In this document: positions 16,674 through 23,947 of the stretch, piece by piece
Layout of the letters: the number at the start of each line of letters is the position of its first letter
Numbering within the stretch: the first letter of the stretch is position 1
Source of the DNA: CAYLLT01 sp964591605
GTDB lineage: Bacteria; Planctomycetota; Phycisphaerae; UBA1845; PWPN01
Direction of reading: 5' to 3'
Assembly: GCA_964591605.1 (NCBI GenBank)
Contig: CAZQEN010000077.1
Span: forward strand, 1-24,150
Length of the DNA stretch: 24,150 nucleotides
Made by a program: the position numbers and the translations under genes
Notes under the pieces: model-generated
What the model saw: the letters and a program-made list of their open reading frames with translations, nothing else
Databases searched by the model: none
Told to the model about the DNA's origin: nothing

Positions 16674-16739
16674 ATCTGCGAAATCTGCGCAATCTGCGGA
16701 TCCAGATCATTGTCCGCAGATTTCACAGATTGCGCAGAT
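16674..16739. repeat. Inverted repeat built of nonamers
   Basis: Three 9-bp units ATCTGCGAA, ATCTGCGCA, ATCTGCGGA (16674-16700) are followed after 12 bp by three inverted units (16713-16739). The 27-bp arms pair at 24 of 27 positions. There is no T-run on either side, so it is not a typical terminator. Confidence 0.85.
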
Positions 16740-17131
16740 TCGAGGCGAGCGCTGCCTGATCAACGGCCTCCAGGAAGCCGCAGCCCGGCACCCGACGCAC
16801 CTGGATCGCCGCGGCGATGATCGGGTACTTCCGCGGGTGAAGAGAGGGCTCACATTCCATCAGCATCCATCTGCATGCATCGGCGGTTCCAGAAACTTTG
16901 TCAGGAAAACAAGAAGTTACGCGTTTGCAGGACCGAGGGCAACGCGGGCCGGAGCGGGACCGGCAGCGTCATCGGCGCAATGCGACCCGCACGCGACGTG
17001 TTCGACCGTAACCTCAACCTGATCATCATCGAGATCGCGATCGGCAACCTGTCCGAGAACCCGTTGCTCTTCGTGGAGCGAAGTCTGCTCGGGTGATGCT
17101 GGATGATCCACCCGGGAAAGGGTCATCAGCA

Positions 17132-17212
17132 CCCGAAGCGTCAGCGAGGGGCCTGACTCACCTGTGCCCGCATCTGCCGGTCCCGGGCAAGGCCTCCCTC
17201 TGACGCTCGGGG
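17132..17212. repeat. Inverted pair of a 22-bp GC-rich repeat
   Basis: CCCGAAGCGTCAGCGAGGG (17132-17150, extending to 17153) is mirrored by GGCCTCCCTCTGACGCTCGG (17191-17210, extending to 17212). The arms agree over GCGTCAG and most flanking bases and are separated by 37 bp. It looks like another dispersed palindromic element. Confidence 0.6.
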
Positions 17213-17285
17213 GTCTGATGCATGCCCCGCACGATATCGTATCGAGACAGAGAATCCTGCGCGGGTGGTCTGCCGGAGACTGACC

Positions 17286-18173
17286 TCACGGCAGGATCTC
17301 CTGCCGGTACGTTTCTTCGAAGTGGACCATGTCGGCCTCGCTGACGCCCATCGCGTTCTTGCCCCAGGCATAGCCGACGAAGCCAGCGAAACCCACCGCG
17401 TGGGCGGCGCGGGCCCGGACGCGGATGGCATTGTCCCACCCCGCGTAGCTCACGCCGCTGCGCCCCCAGCCGGTGCCGCTGAGCGTCTGGCCGAAATGCT
17501 CGGCCAGATACAGCTTCGACGCGGAGACGCCGAGGTTGATGTAAGCGTTCTTCGACGCCCGGTACTGATTCTCGCACCACGTCTGCGAATTGCCTGTGGC
17601 GTTGATCTCCTGCCCGCTGAGGTAGCATTCGATGGCGATGTAGCAGTTGCCCGACAGCGGCACCCAGTCCGCGCCGTTGGCGCCGGGGCTGTCAAACGGC
17701 GAGAAGAGGATCACCTCGTGGTTGTGCGTGTTCTTGACGTGATAGATGCACGTGCGCAGCCACGCGCGGTAGGCCGACGAACTGGGCCACAGGCCGGCCG
17801 AGATTTCGTTGAGGATGACCCACTTGGTCTTGACGCCGGTGTTCGTGAAGTTGGCCAGAACGTAGTTCTCGATCTGCTGGGCCGCCTGGATGCCGTCATA
17901 TGTGCCGTACAGGCCGCTGAGGTCGTTGTAGTAGGCGGCCAGGAAGTTCCCCGCACCGTTGACGTCGGCCCGGCGGTTGTCGGTGCCCATTGCCAGGAAG
18001 TGCCCATTCGCGCTTGTCCAGTTCAACGCGTCGAACTGGGCTTCACAGAAGTGGTCGGGGCTGCCCTCCGGGGTGCAGTTGAACGTCGCGATGTCGAAAC
18101 GCCGGTCGGCGACGCCCAGAACAGGGGTCGCGAGCGCACAGCACATGAGGGAAACGGTCAGACAACGGTACAT
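17286..18173 (-). CDS. Compact secreted protein with glycosidase clan GH-A-like pattern
   Basis: 295 residues. The signal peptide is MYRCLTVSLMCCALATPVLGVA. I do not recognise a named family. The chain nevertheless has the clan GH-A arrangement: KWVILNEISAG, with an Asn-Glu pair (E123) after a hydrophobic strand; KLYLAEHFGQ, with E225 about 100 residues later; and GFVGYAWG, with Trp270 on what would be the last barrel strand. In that clan the first Glu is the acid/base and the second the nucleophile. The predicted role is therefore hydrolysis of a beta-linked glycan outside the cell (inference). Several Cys residues (C33, C43, C142, C177, C183, C200) may form disulfides. ATG 18173 is chosen because GGAGG at 18181-18185 is 7 nt upstream; the longer frame to 18197 would start upstream of that site. 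It stands alone, with about 1 kb of non-coding DNA on each side. Confidence 0.75.
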   Translation of the reverse strand: MYRCLTVSLMCCALATPVLGVADRRFDIATFNCTPEGSPDHFCEAQFDALNWTSANGHFLAMGTDNRRADVNGAGNFLAAYYNDLSGLYGTYDGIQAAQQIENYVLANFTNTGVKTKWVILNEISAGLWPSSSAYRAWLRTCIYHVKNTHNHEVILFSPFDSPGANGADWVPLSGNCYIAIECYLSGQEINATGNSQTWCENQYRASKNAYINLGVSASKLYLAEHFGQTLSGTGWGRSGVSYAGWDNAIRVRARAAHAVGFAGFVGYAWGKNAMGVSEADMVHFEETYRQEILP

Positions 18174-18180
18174 GGGCGTA

Positions 18181-18185
18181 CCTCC
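18181..18185 (-). promoter_or_regulatory. Shine-Dalgarno site for start 18173
   Basis: GGAGG on the minus strand, 7 nt before ATG 18173, rules out the longer frame beginning at 18197. Confidence 0.8.
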
Positions 18186-18465
18186 GCAAAAGGACATGAA
18201 CCCATTCGACGTGAGAGGCGGACCGAACGGCGATGAAGCTACCTCAAGCCTTTCAGGACCGCAAGCCGGCTGTTGGGGATGCGTTCATGTTGCCGGAGGC
18301 AGGCGAGGGCAAGACCCGACTGAGGACATCTCGGGGATGAGTCAATGACCGGGCGCGACCGAGGAAACCGGTGCGACCACGGGGGTCGGGTGCGTCCTGC
18401 CCGCAATCTGTGACACCGCGACGGCCCGCTCCAGAATCTGATGAGCATGGATGAGGTTGCCGGAC

Positions 18466-18518
18466 AAAAAGCTGCGTCGTTCTGGAACTCCACACAGGCA
18501 GTTCGAGAACGACGCAGC
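18466..18518 (-). terminator. Intrinsic (rho-independent) terminator, minus strand
   Basis: The arms GCTGCGTCGTTCTGGAACT (18471-18489) and 18500-18518 pair at 18 of 19 positions around a 10-nt loop. On the minus strand the stem is followed at once by five T (18470-18466) and then G. This is a textbook intrinsic terminator for a minus-strand transcript coming from above 18518. The other strand has no T-run after the stem. No gene ends close upstream; the nearest minus-strand stop is at 19362. Confidence 0.8.
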
Positions 18519-19296
18519 GGAGGAAAAGGTGCGGGTCAACGACTCCCTCCTGGTTCGGGCCGGAGAGGGGGGATTGCAGCAGAAGGGATTGGAGCGTCGA
18601 TGACCCGCGTAAGGCTGTCAGCGCCTGAATGTTCTGTTGTGTACTTCTGATCTCCTCAATCCGTGGCACGGGCGCGGCCGTCCGCCGCCACTGCGTTCCT
18701 GATGATCCGGGCTTCCGGCGGTCAGCGCGGTCGAGACATCATCCCAGACTGCCTCGACCGCAGCGATCCTGGTGCGACTCCATGCTCCCCTGAAACCGCC
18801 GGTCAAGCTGAATGGCACCCTGCCAAACACCTCACAGAATGCCCTGAACGCCCGAAAACTGCTTCCGTCTGCTGGTCGTGTTCACACACGCCCAGGTTGC
18901 TGAGGCGTTTGACCGCACCACCGCAACACAGTTTCTCATTAGCAGCAGGTGTGCCACGACCTTCAAATCCGTGTCTGGTATCTGAATCGACTGCGGATTG
19001 GGGTGTCTTCCTATCGTCACCGGCAGGATGGGACATCTGGGGGCATCTGGGGCGAAGGCTGCCCGTAAGCTCTGTGAACCGTATCAAGCTCATTCTCTTC
19101 ACAGAAAGCGTTTCACAGGGGCTTCTCACGCATGCCCGTGAGGGATTTCGCCTAGCCGCTCCCGCTGGAGGTTCGGCTGGGGTCAGGGCCGCGGAAGGCC
19201 ACTGCCACAGGGTCAAGCTGGAAGGGACTCCGGCGTGGAGGCACGAGACGGGGTTCCGGCTGAGTATGAACGCAGAATGATTGACACTCTCGAACA

Positions 19297-19336
19297 GGGT
19301 GGCATGGGTCCCGGCGCGCCGGGACCCATGCCACCC
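19297..19336. repeat. Perfect 40-bp palindrome
   Basis: GGGTGGCATGGGTCCCGGCG (19297-19316) is followed by its exact reverse complement (19317-19336), with no spacer. A second inverted pair, GAACGCAGAA (19268-19277) and TTCTGCGTTC (19348-19357), flanks it. It lies 25 bp beyond the pseudopilin stop codon. It could act as a transcript-end structure for the operon above, or be a dispersed palindromic element. There is no T-run, so it is not a standard terminator. Confidence 0.9.
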
Positions 19337-19361
19337 CGGATGAATCTTTCTGCGTTCCTGC

Positions 19362-20147
19362 TTAGTCCCGGGGCCCGGACAGCCGGGGCCAGTACCAGAT
19401 GTAGGTGTTGACGGCCGGATGAGGTGAGAGCAGTGCCCAATCGCGCCAAAGCACGTCGCCCGTCGTATAGCAGAACCAGCCGCCTTCGCGGGAATGATTG
19501 CTGCCGGGGACGCTCTTGACCTTGGGTTTGAACTCGACGGTCCGATCACCGGCCAGAACCGTGCGGGGACTGGCGCGATTCACCGCACGATCGGGCGACT
19601 CGGTGGCGGGTTGAAAGGTCGGTCTCCCGCCGTCATCGGTGAACGGCATCCGGATGCCCGCCAGGTAGATATAGGAGGTGTTGCCGGTCGTCTTCCAGAT
19701 GGGGTTCAGGTATCCATTGAGCTGCCGTTCATAGGGCCGGGATGCGTGGCGGTCCCGCTGCAGACTGATCGGGCAGAACAGGGGGTCGGGGCGGACCAGG
19801 TAAGCGGAAACCAGCAATTGGGCGACGTCGCCGAGGCTGTGGAGAGACCAGCGGTCGCCGCAGGGATTCACCCGGCAGCGAGTCGGACCGATACAGCGAC
19901 CGGGATAGTCATGCGGGCGCTGCAGAGGCTTGAGATCCCCCGGCAGCGGATATCGTCCCTGGTTGATCCGGTAGTAGTTGAGGGCCTCTCCGAATGTTTT
20001 CAGATTGCTGGCACAGGACAAACGCGCCATGTGCAGACGGGCTCGCGCCAGAGACGGTAACAGGATCGCCAGCAACAGGGCCATGGCCGCCGCCACGACC
20101 AGCACCTCGGTGAGCGTGAAGGCAGCCATGCGGCGATGGGCAGACAT
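19362..20147 (-). CDS. Type II secretion/type IV-like pseudopilin
   Basis: 261 residues. After a short basic leader (MSAHRRMAA) comes FTLTEVLVVAAAMALLLAILLPSLARAR. This is a prepilin N-terminal helix with the Glu at position +5 and cleavage expected before Phe by a prepilin peptidase. The residue at -1 is Ala instead of the usual Gly. SCASNLKTFGEALNYYRINQGRYP, just after the helix, is typical of the planctomycete pseudopilin-like families (GspG-like or DUF1559-related). The remaining 200 residues are a globular, Trp- and Pro-rich domain I cannot name. ATG 20147 is chosen because it follows the upstream stop (20159) by 11 bp; an ATG at 20177 overlaps that gene, and 20129 would leave only three leader residues. 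It is last in the minus-strand series. Planctomycetes carry many such proteins of unknown function. Confidence 0.85.
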   Translation of the reverse strand: MSAHRRMAAFTLTEVLVVAAAMALLLAILLPSLARARLHMARLSCASNLKTFGEALNYYRINQGRYPLPGDLKPLQRPHDYPGRCIGPTRCRVNPCGDRWSLHSLGDVAQLLVSAYLVRPDPLFCPISLQRDRHASRPYERQLNGYLNPIWKTTGNTSYIYLAGIRMPFTDDGGRPTFQPATESPDRAVNRASPRTVLAGDRTVEFKPKVKSVPGSNHSREGGWFCYTTGDVLWRDWALLSPHPAVNTYIWYWPRLSGPRD

Positions 20148-20158
20148 GCCGGGAATCT

Positions 20159-20902
20159 CTATTGGGCGCCCCAACATCGCTGAAACAGTCCGAAATCGTC
20201 CAGGTCGACGTCGCCGTCGCCATCAAGATCCGCATCCTGACAGGCCGGCAATGGCTGCGGAACCTTCGAGCCGCTCCGGCAGCCGGATAGATGGCCCAGG
20301 TCGTCTGCGTCGACGAGCCCGTTCAGATCGAAATCGCAGCGCCACGAGGCGGTCAGGGCCGCGTCGTCATTGGGGATGCGGTCGGTCGGCATGCCGTCCC
20401 CGTTTCCGATCAGGGCCACCACGTCCATCGGCGCGGTGATGCAGGCGGGTGAAGTCACCGGTCCGGCGTAGCAGCGTGGCACCGTCCAGCTCACCCCGAA
20501 CTCACTCCGGCTGATCGGATAGGTCCCCACCGTCGTCGGGATACCCGAATCCAGCCTGGAGACCTCGGCATCACCCCACGCGTAGAGGGTGACGAAAAAG
20601 TCGGCTCCGATCGGAGGAAAGGGCTCCCATCCAAACTGTTCCAGGTGCGACGGAGAGCCCGTTTCGAGGTCGTGGTCGGTATCGAGATCGATGAAGCCGC
20701 TCAGTTGATCGGCATCGCCCGGCAAAGTCGTATCAGGGTTGAGGTGAACGAAGAAGTCCACGGTCTCCGGCCGAACGATGACCGTCAGGTCGACCACATC
20801 CAGGGCGGGCGGCGTTGCCGATTCGTGCGTGTCGGCGACCGGGTCGGTCCATGCGCAGAGCATGGGTCCCAGACAGACCAAAGCCCAACAGGCGCGCCGC
20901 AT
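20159..20902 (-). CDS. Secreted protein with C-terminal dockerin-like module
   Basis: 247 residues. The signal peptide is MRRACWALVCLGPMLCAW. The mature N-terminal part (VVDLTVIVRPETVDFFVHLN, GFIDLDTDHDLETG) looks like an extracellular beta-sandwich that measures or binds something, but no family is recognised. The C-terminus has two EF-hand-like repeats: CDFDLNGLVDADDL, whose second acidic positions are partly lost, and DADLDGDGDVDLDDF, which is canonical; it ends six residues later in CWGAQ. This is the fourth protein in the window with this ending and the shortest. ATG 20902 has GGAGG 9 nt upstream (second site, abutting, is too close). The TTG at 20938 has no such site. The pseudopilin gene starts 11 bp after its stop, which links the two. 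Confidence 0.82.
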   Translation of the reverse strand: MRRACWALVCLGPMLCAWTDPVADTHESATPPALDVVDLTVIVRPETVDFFVHLNPDTTLPGDADQLSGFIDLDTDHDLETGSPSHLEQFGWEPFPPIGADFFVTLYAWGDAEVSRLDSGIPTTVGTYPISRSEFGVSWTVPRCYAGPVTSPACITAPMDVVALIGNGDGMPTDRIPNDDAALTASWRCDFDLNGLVDADDLGHLSGCRSGSKVPQPLPACQDADLDGDGDVDLDDFGLFQRCWGAQ

Positions 20903-20962
20903 CCTCCGGCCCCTCCGCTCAAGGCTCACTTTACGCAAGTGTGCCCGGCCGGTCGGCGCATG

Positions 20963-21640
20963 TCAACGATAATCTGGATCCATCCGACATTTCCAGAAGC
21001 GCTCCATACTGCTGCGCAGGGCCGCCACCGACAGGTGGGGCTTGAACGCCAGGAGCGCGGCATGGGCGGCGATGCTGCCCGACTTTCGCCCGAACACCCG
21101 CTGGATGCGCTGCTTCAGCTCTCCGTCAATGTCTTGAAGAATCGATCGCCATTCTGTCCCTTCCGGGACCGGCGCTGCCCGAAGCAGGGCCAGGAGGGCC
21201 ACCGACTCCTCCCAGTTGAAGGGCCAGTGATCCGGCCGTTGGGCGGTGTCCGGAGCTCGTGGGGGTGGTCCGGCCGACAGAGCGCCTTCGATTGAGGCGA
21301 CGGTGGCCGGGACGATCGAGGCGCCTTCGGTGTCCAGCAGGCAATAGTGTCCGCGTTTGTGGTCGAACAGGAGGGGCAACCCGATCTCCCGCAGCAACTG
21401 AATATCCCGGTACACCGTCCGCCGACTCACGCCGAGCAGCAGCATCAGATCATCGAGGGTGAGAGCCTCCGGATGAAAAAGAAGCTGCAGAAGAATGCGC
21501 AGGACGCGGCGAACACGTTCCCCCCGGGATCCCCCCGCCGGGGCCCGTGAGCGCGGAATCCCCGGGGGACCGGCGGTCGGTTCCCGAATCGGTGTGGGCT
21601 GCTGACAGGTCAGGACTCCCTGGGCTACTTCACTCAACAT
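20963..21640 (-). CDS. Winged-helix regulator, HTH_11/DeoR-YafY type, without a visible WYL domain
   Basis: 225 residues. Residues about 45-105 form a winged helix-turn-helix: VLRILLQLLFHPEALTLDDL, then LLGVSRRTVYRDIQLLREIG as the turn and recognition helix, then a wing with HKRGHYCLL. This is the N-terminal layout of YafY/WYL-type and DeoR-type transcription factors. The C-terminal 110 residues carry no WYL motif and are short for that family, so the sensing part may be reduced or different. The first 40 residues are Pro- and Arg-rich and probably unstructured. ATG 21640 overlaps the preceding stop (21630) by 11 bp and has GAGG 9 nt upstream; an internal GTG start near residue 43 is possible. 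It is the only DNA-binding protein in the window and is co-transcribed with secreted-protein genes, so it may regulate its own operon. Confidence 0.82.
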   Translation of the reverse strand: MLSEVAQGVLTCQQPTPIREPTAGPPGIPRSRAPAGGSRGERVRRVLRILLQLLFHPEALTLDDLMLLLGVSRRTVYRDIQLLREIGLPLLFDHKRGHYCLLDTEGASIVPATVASIEGALSAGPPPRAPDTAQRPDHWPFNWEESVALLALLRAAPVPEGTEWRSILQDIDGELKQRIQRVFGRKSGSIAAHAALLAFKPHLSVAALRSSMERFWKCRMDPDYR

Positions 21641-22667
21641 TCAGACATGCCTCTGCATGGGCCCTGCACAGAATGGCCCTGGCGAGCTCCCTGAAATCGG
21701 GCCTCTCGTCAGAGATCGCCAGCGCTTCGACTATCCGCACCGTCTCCGGATCGGGTGCGGTTTCATCCAGGTAGATTGCCTCCAAAGCCCGCTCCCGCCG
21801 TTCCTCCGACCCCGCCAGAAGCCCCGCCCGCACGGCGCTTCGAACGTAACGATCCTGCGGAGCCATCTGAGAGAGCGTCCGCAGGGCGACGCTCTGGAGC
21901 TGATCGGAGCTGGCGGTGTTGGACCATTCCGACAGAACGAGGGACAGGCAGGCCGCCTGCTCGGCCGCATCGATGGGCAGCGCCTCCTGCCGGGCCGAAG
22001 CGAACAACTGGCCGATGGCATGGATGATCTCGATCCGCCGCCCTTCGGGCAGCGCGCCGCCGCCCAGCGCTTTGCGCAGCTCGACCAGCGCCCGCGGATC
22101 CCGGGTTGCAGCCAGACAGGTGAAGAACCCATCCGCCGGCGTGGCCCGGCGCTGGCGTACATCCAGCAGCAGATCGAGCCCGCTGCCGCGCATGGCGGCG
22201 ATGGCGAGCATGGCCGACTCGACGACTCGGGAGTGCGAATCGGGAGCGGCGGCGATCGGCCCGAGCACCTGGGCGGCCGCCTGCCGGGCAGACTCGCTCA
22301 CCGGCAGCCGGCCCTGCAGAAGCCGGCCCAGACCGTCGCAGAGCGCACAGGTCAGCGCTTCGGGGCCCGGCTGCTGCAGACGTCCGACCAGAATCAGCAC
22401 CGCCTGATCCGTCGGGGCGGCAGAGAGCGTCAAACTGGCCCGGCGGATCTCGATCGGCGTCTGTGCCGACTGAAGCTGCCAGGCGAGTTCCGACTGCACG
22501 CGCTGGATTTCCTGCGATGATCCGTTGCGGAGGAGGTCTCTGAGCCGGGAGGCCGCCGCCGGATCGGACAGCTCCGCCGTCGCTTCGGGAACGGTGGTCT
22601 GGACGGTCTGACCGGCCGCCATCCACGGAAGAAGACCGCCGAAAAACAAGGTGACTGCAAATCGCAT
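21630..22667 (-). CDS. Secreted HEAT-like repeat protein
   Basis: 345 residues. The signal peptide is MRFAVTLFFGGLLPWMAAGQ. The rest is almost wholly alpha-helical, with repeated Ala/Leu/Arg-rich helices of 30-40 residues (for example ALTCALCDGLGRLLQGRLP, VVESAMLAIAAMRGSGLDLL and SVALRTLSQMAPQDRYVRSA). This resembles HEAT or Armadillo-type solenoids, which mediate protein-protein contacts. Exported HEAT proteins are common in planctomycetes and mostly uncharacterised. AAGGA at 22677-22681 is 9 nt before ATG 22667. The upstream gene ends 20 bp before the start and the downstream regulator overlaps by 11 bp, so this is a tight operon. No catalytic motif is seen. Confidence 0.78.
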   Translation of the reverse strand: MRFAVTLFFGGLLPWMAAGQTVQTTVPEATAELSDPAAASRLRDLLRNGSSQEIQRVQSELAWQLQSAQTPIEIRRASLTLSAAPTDQAVLILVGRLQQPGPEALTCALCDGLGRLLQGRLPVSESARQAAAQVLGPIAAAPDSHSRVVESAMLAIAAMRGSGLDLLLDVRQRRATPADGFFTCLAATRDPRALVELRKALGGGALPEGRRIEIIHAIGQLFASARQEALPIDAAEQAACLSLVLSEWSNTASSDQLQSVALRTLSQMAPQDRYVRSAVRAGLLAGSEERRERALEAIYLDETAPDPETVRIVEALAISDERPDFRELARAILCRAHAEACLNVE

Positions 22668-22687
22668 CGTTCGTTATCCTTCCCCGG

Positions 22688-23947
22688 TTAGAAAGTCTCC
22701 GGTCCATACGCACAGTCATAAGACCAGTCCGAACCCAGCCAGCGGGAGTTGCCTCCCTGTCCGAGCGAAGTCGGCTCGTAACCCCAGTTCGCGCCCTCCC
22801 CGGCCAGAGACACTTCGTCACCGGCAAAGCCGATCACATACCACTCGTCGCCCAGAACGGTGTCGTTCACATCAGCGAGCAGATCCGGCTGGGTGCGGGC
22901 GCAGAGCGGCTCGATGTGCCTGCGGGGATCGGCATAGAAGTCCAACTGCACGGCGTTCTCGATCCGGCCCTGATGTCCCCTCAGGGATCGCGGCGTATCG
23001 GGGCTGCCGCGATATTCGTGATTCTTGACGGCCTGGAGGAAATCGGCGGGGCCGAAGCAGTTGCCGTTGACTCCGGCGAACGTGGAACCGCCCAGGGTGG
23101 GAGCGTCGGGCTTGATGTAGCGGTTGATCACGGTCTCCCGCTGACACTTGAGCGTGGTGGCGACCACGTACCACCAGCCCGTGCAGGGACCGGTGGAAAC
23201 ACAGGTGCGGGTGACCGCCGGCGTGAAATCGGATCCGTTGCGGGGGACGAAGACGTAACTCTGCGTGTTGCTGTCCCGGTCGCGATTGAGTCCGAGGTCT
23301 GCGCCGGGCGTGGGGGCATCACCCCACTCCGGCTCGTTGTCCTGAGCACAGGTGACCGGTGTCGACCAGTTGCGGTTGGCCACGATCACCTGTTTGCTGA
23401 CCGGGAGGGTGATGCCCAGCACGACGACGCTGCATTGGATCGTATCGGACACGACCATCGGCCCGGCCCATGTGCTGGTGTCGTTCCCGTCGCCGTTCAG
23501 GTCCGTGTATGAGTTGACGCCATAGGTCCAGTCGCACCGCGTGATCGGCGTTCCCGTCGGCAGCGCCTTGAGCGTGTACGTGCACGGCCAGCCCCGCAGC
23601 GGCGAGGCGGGACCGGTCAGACTCACGCCGACCACATCAATGGTCACGGTGGCCACGTCATCAGGGCTGCCATTGGTGTAGCTCACCGTGGCCGTGACCA
23701 CTTTGTTGCGGGCCGGCGTGTTGAACTGCCGCCAGGCCACGCAGGGGGCGTAGCTGAACTGGTCCTGGCCGGATTCACCTCCGTACGTCACAGTCACGGT
23801 CTGCACGTAGGTGCCCGGGGTGACCGACACGGTAAAGGACGCCGTTCCGCCCTGTGGAATCACCGTCGCGCTGGGCGCTACGGCTACGGTATCCGCCAGA
23901 GCGGGAACGGCGGAGAACAAAAGCACGGCACAGACAGGCCATCGCAT
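22688..23947 (-). CDS. Secreted Ig-like/beta-sandwich protein of unknown function
   Basis: 419 residues. The signal peptide is MRWPVCAVLLFSAVPALA, with cleavage before DT. Residues about 20-165 are Thr/Val/Ser-rich beta sequence with Ig-like spacing (ATVIPQGGTASFTVSVTPG, VTVTYGGESGQDQFSY). Later parts contain CDWTYGVNSYTDLNGDGND, WWYVVATTLKC and a 100-residue C-terminal region rich in Trp, Gly and Asp. Paired Cys residues suggest disulfides. I do not recognise a named family or an active site. The open frame extends to 24055, but ATG 23947 gives the signal peptide at the true N-terminus and is preceded by a purine-rich GGAGAGGATGGAAA stretch. It is first in the minus-strand series; the promoter should lie in the last 200 bp of the window, where I cannot place a convincing one. 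Confidence 0.78.
   Translation of the reverse strand: MRWPVCAVLLFSAVPALADTVAVAPSATVIPQGGTASFTVSVTPGTYVQTVTVTYGGESGQDQFSYAPCVAWRQFNTPARNKVVTATVSYTNGSPDDVATVTIDVVGVSLTGPASPLRGWPCTYTLKALPTGTPITRCDWTYGVNSYTDLNGDGNDTSTWAGPMVVSDTIQCSVVVLGITLPVSKQVIVANRNWSTPVTCAQDNEPEWGDAPTPGADLGLNRDRDSNTQSYVFVPRNGSDFTPAVTRTCVSTGPCTGWWYVVATTLKCQRETVINRYIKPDAPTLGGSTFAGVNGNCFGPADFLQAVKNHEYRGSPDTPRSLRGHQGRIENAVQLDFYADPRRHIEPLCARTQPDLLADVNDTVLGDEWYVIGFAGDEVSLAGEGANWGYEPTSLGQGGNSRWLGSDWSYDCAYGPETF

Larger units (their letters stand above)
16237..17285. other. 1-kb region without a convincing gene, rich in short repeats
   Basis: This holds, in order: hairpins at 16327-16355 (CCATCTG/CAGATGG), 16369-16390 (CCGGGGT/ACCCCGG) and 16499-16514 (GCGGGC/GCCCGC); a heptamer array (16564-16597); a nonamer inverted repeat (16674-16739); two related degenerate segments near 16610-16640 and 16890-16925; and an inverted pair at 17132-17212. 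The only coding-like piece is a 38-codon frame, 16980-17096 plus (MRPARDVFDRNLNLIIIEIA onward), with high G/C at third positions. It has no family or ribosome site that I can support and may be a gene remnant. The first 120 bp would contain the leader of the gene starting at 16236. Confidence 0.65.
18174..19361. other. 1.2-kb region without a supported gene
   Basis: Frames without stops exist on both strands (for example 18663-19280 plus, and 18803-19549 and 18253-18669 minus), but their translations are compositionally odd, have no domains and contradict one another. Base composition is visibly less GC-rich between about 18840 and 19120. The supported items are a minus-strand intrinsic terminator (18466-18518) and a 40-bp palindrome (19297-19336). 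A decayed gene, a mobile-element scar or a non-coding RNA are all possible. Confidence 0.6.

Noticed and set aside
16674..16739. The nonamer inverted repeat as a transcription terminator.
   Set aside because: No T-run follows either arm and no gene ends nearby; it fits a dispersed repeat better.
18663..19280. A 205-residue plus-strand open frame, with overlapping minus-strand frames, in the 18.2-19.4 kb region.
   Set aside because: No ribosome site, no domain, odd composition, and frames open on both strands at once. It may be a relic but cannot be called a gene.
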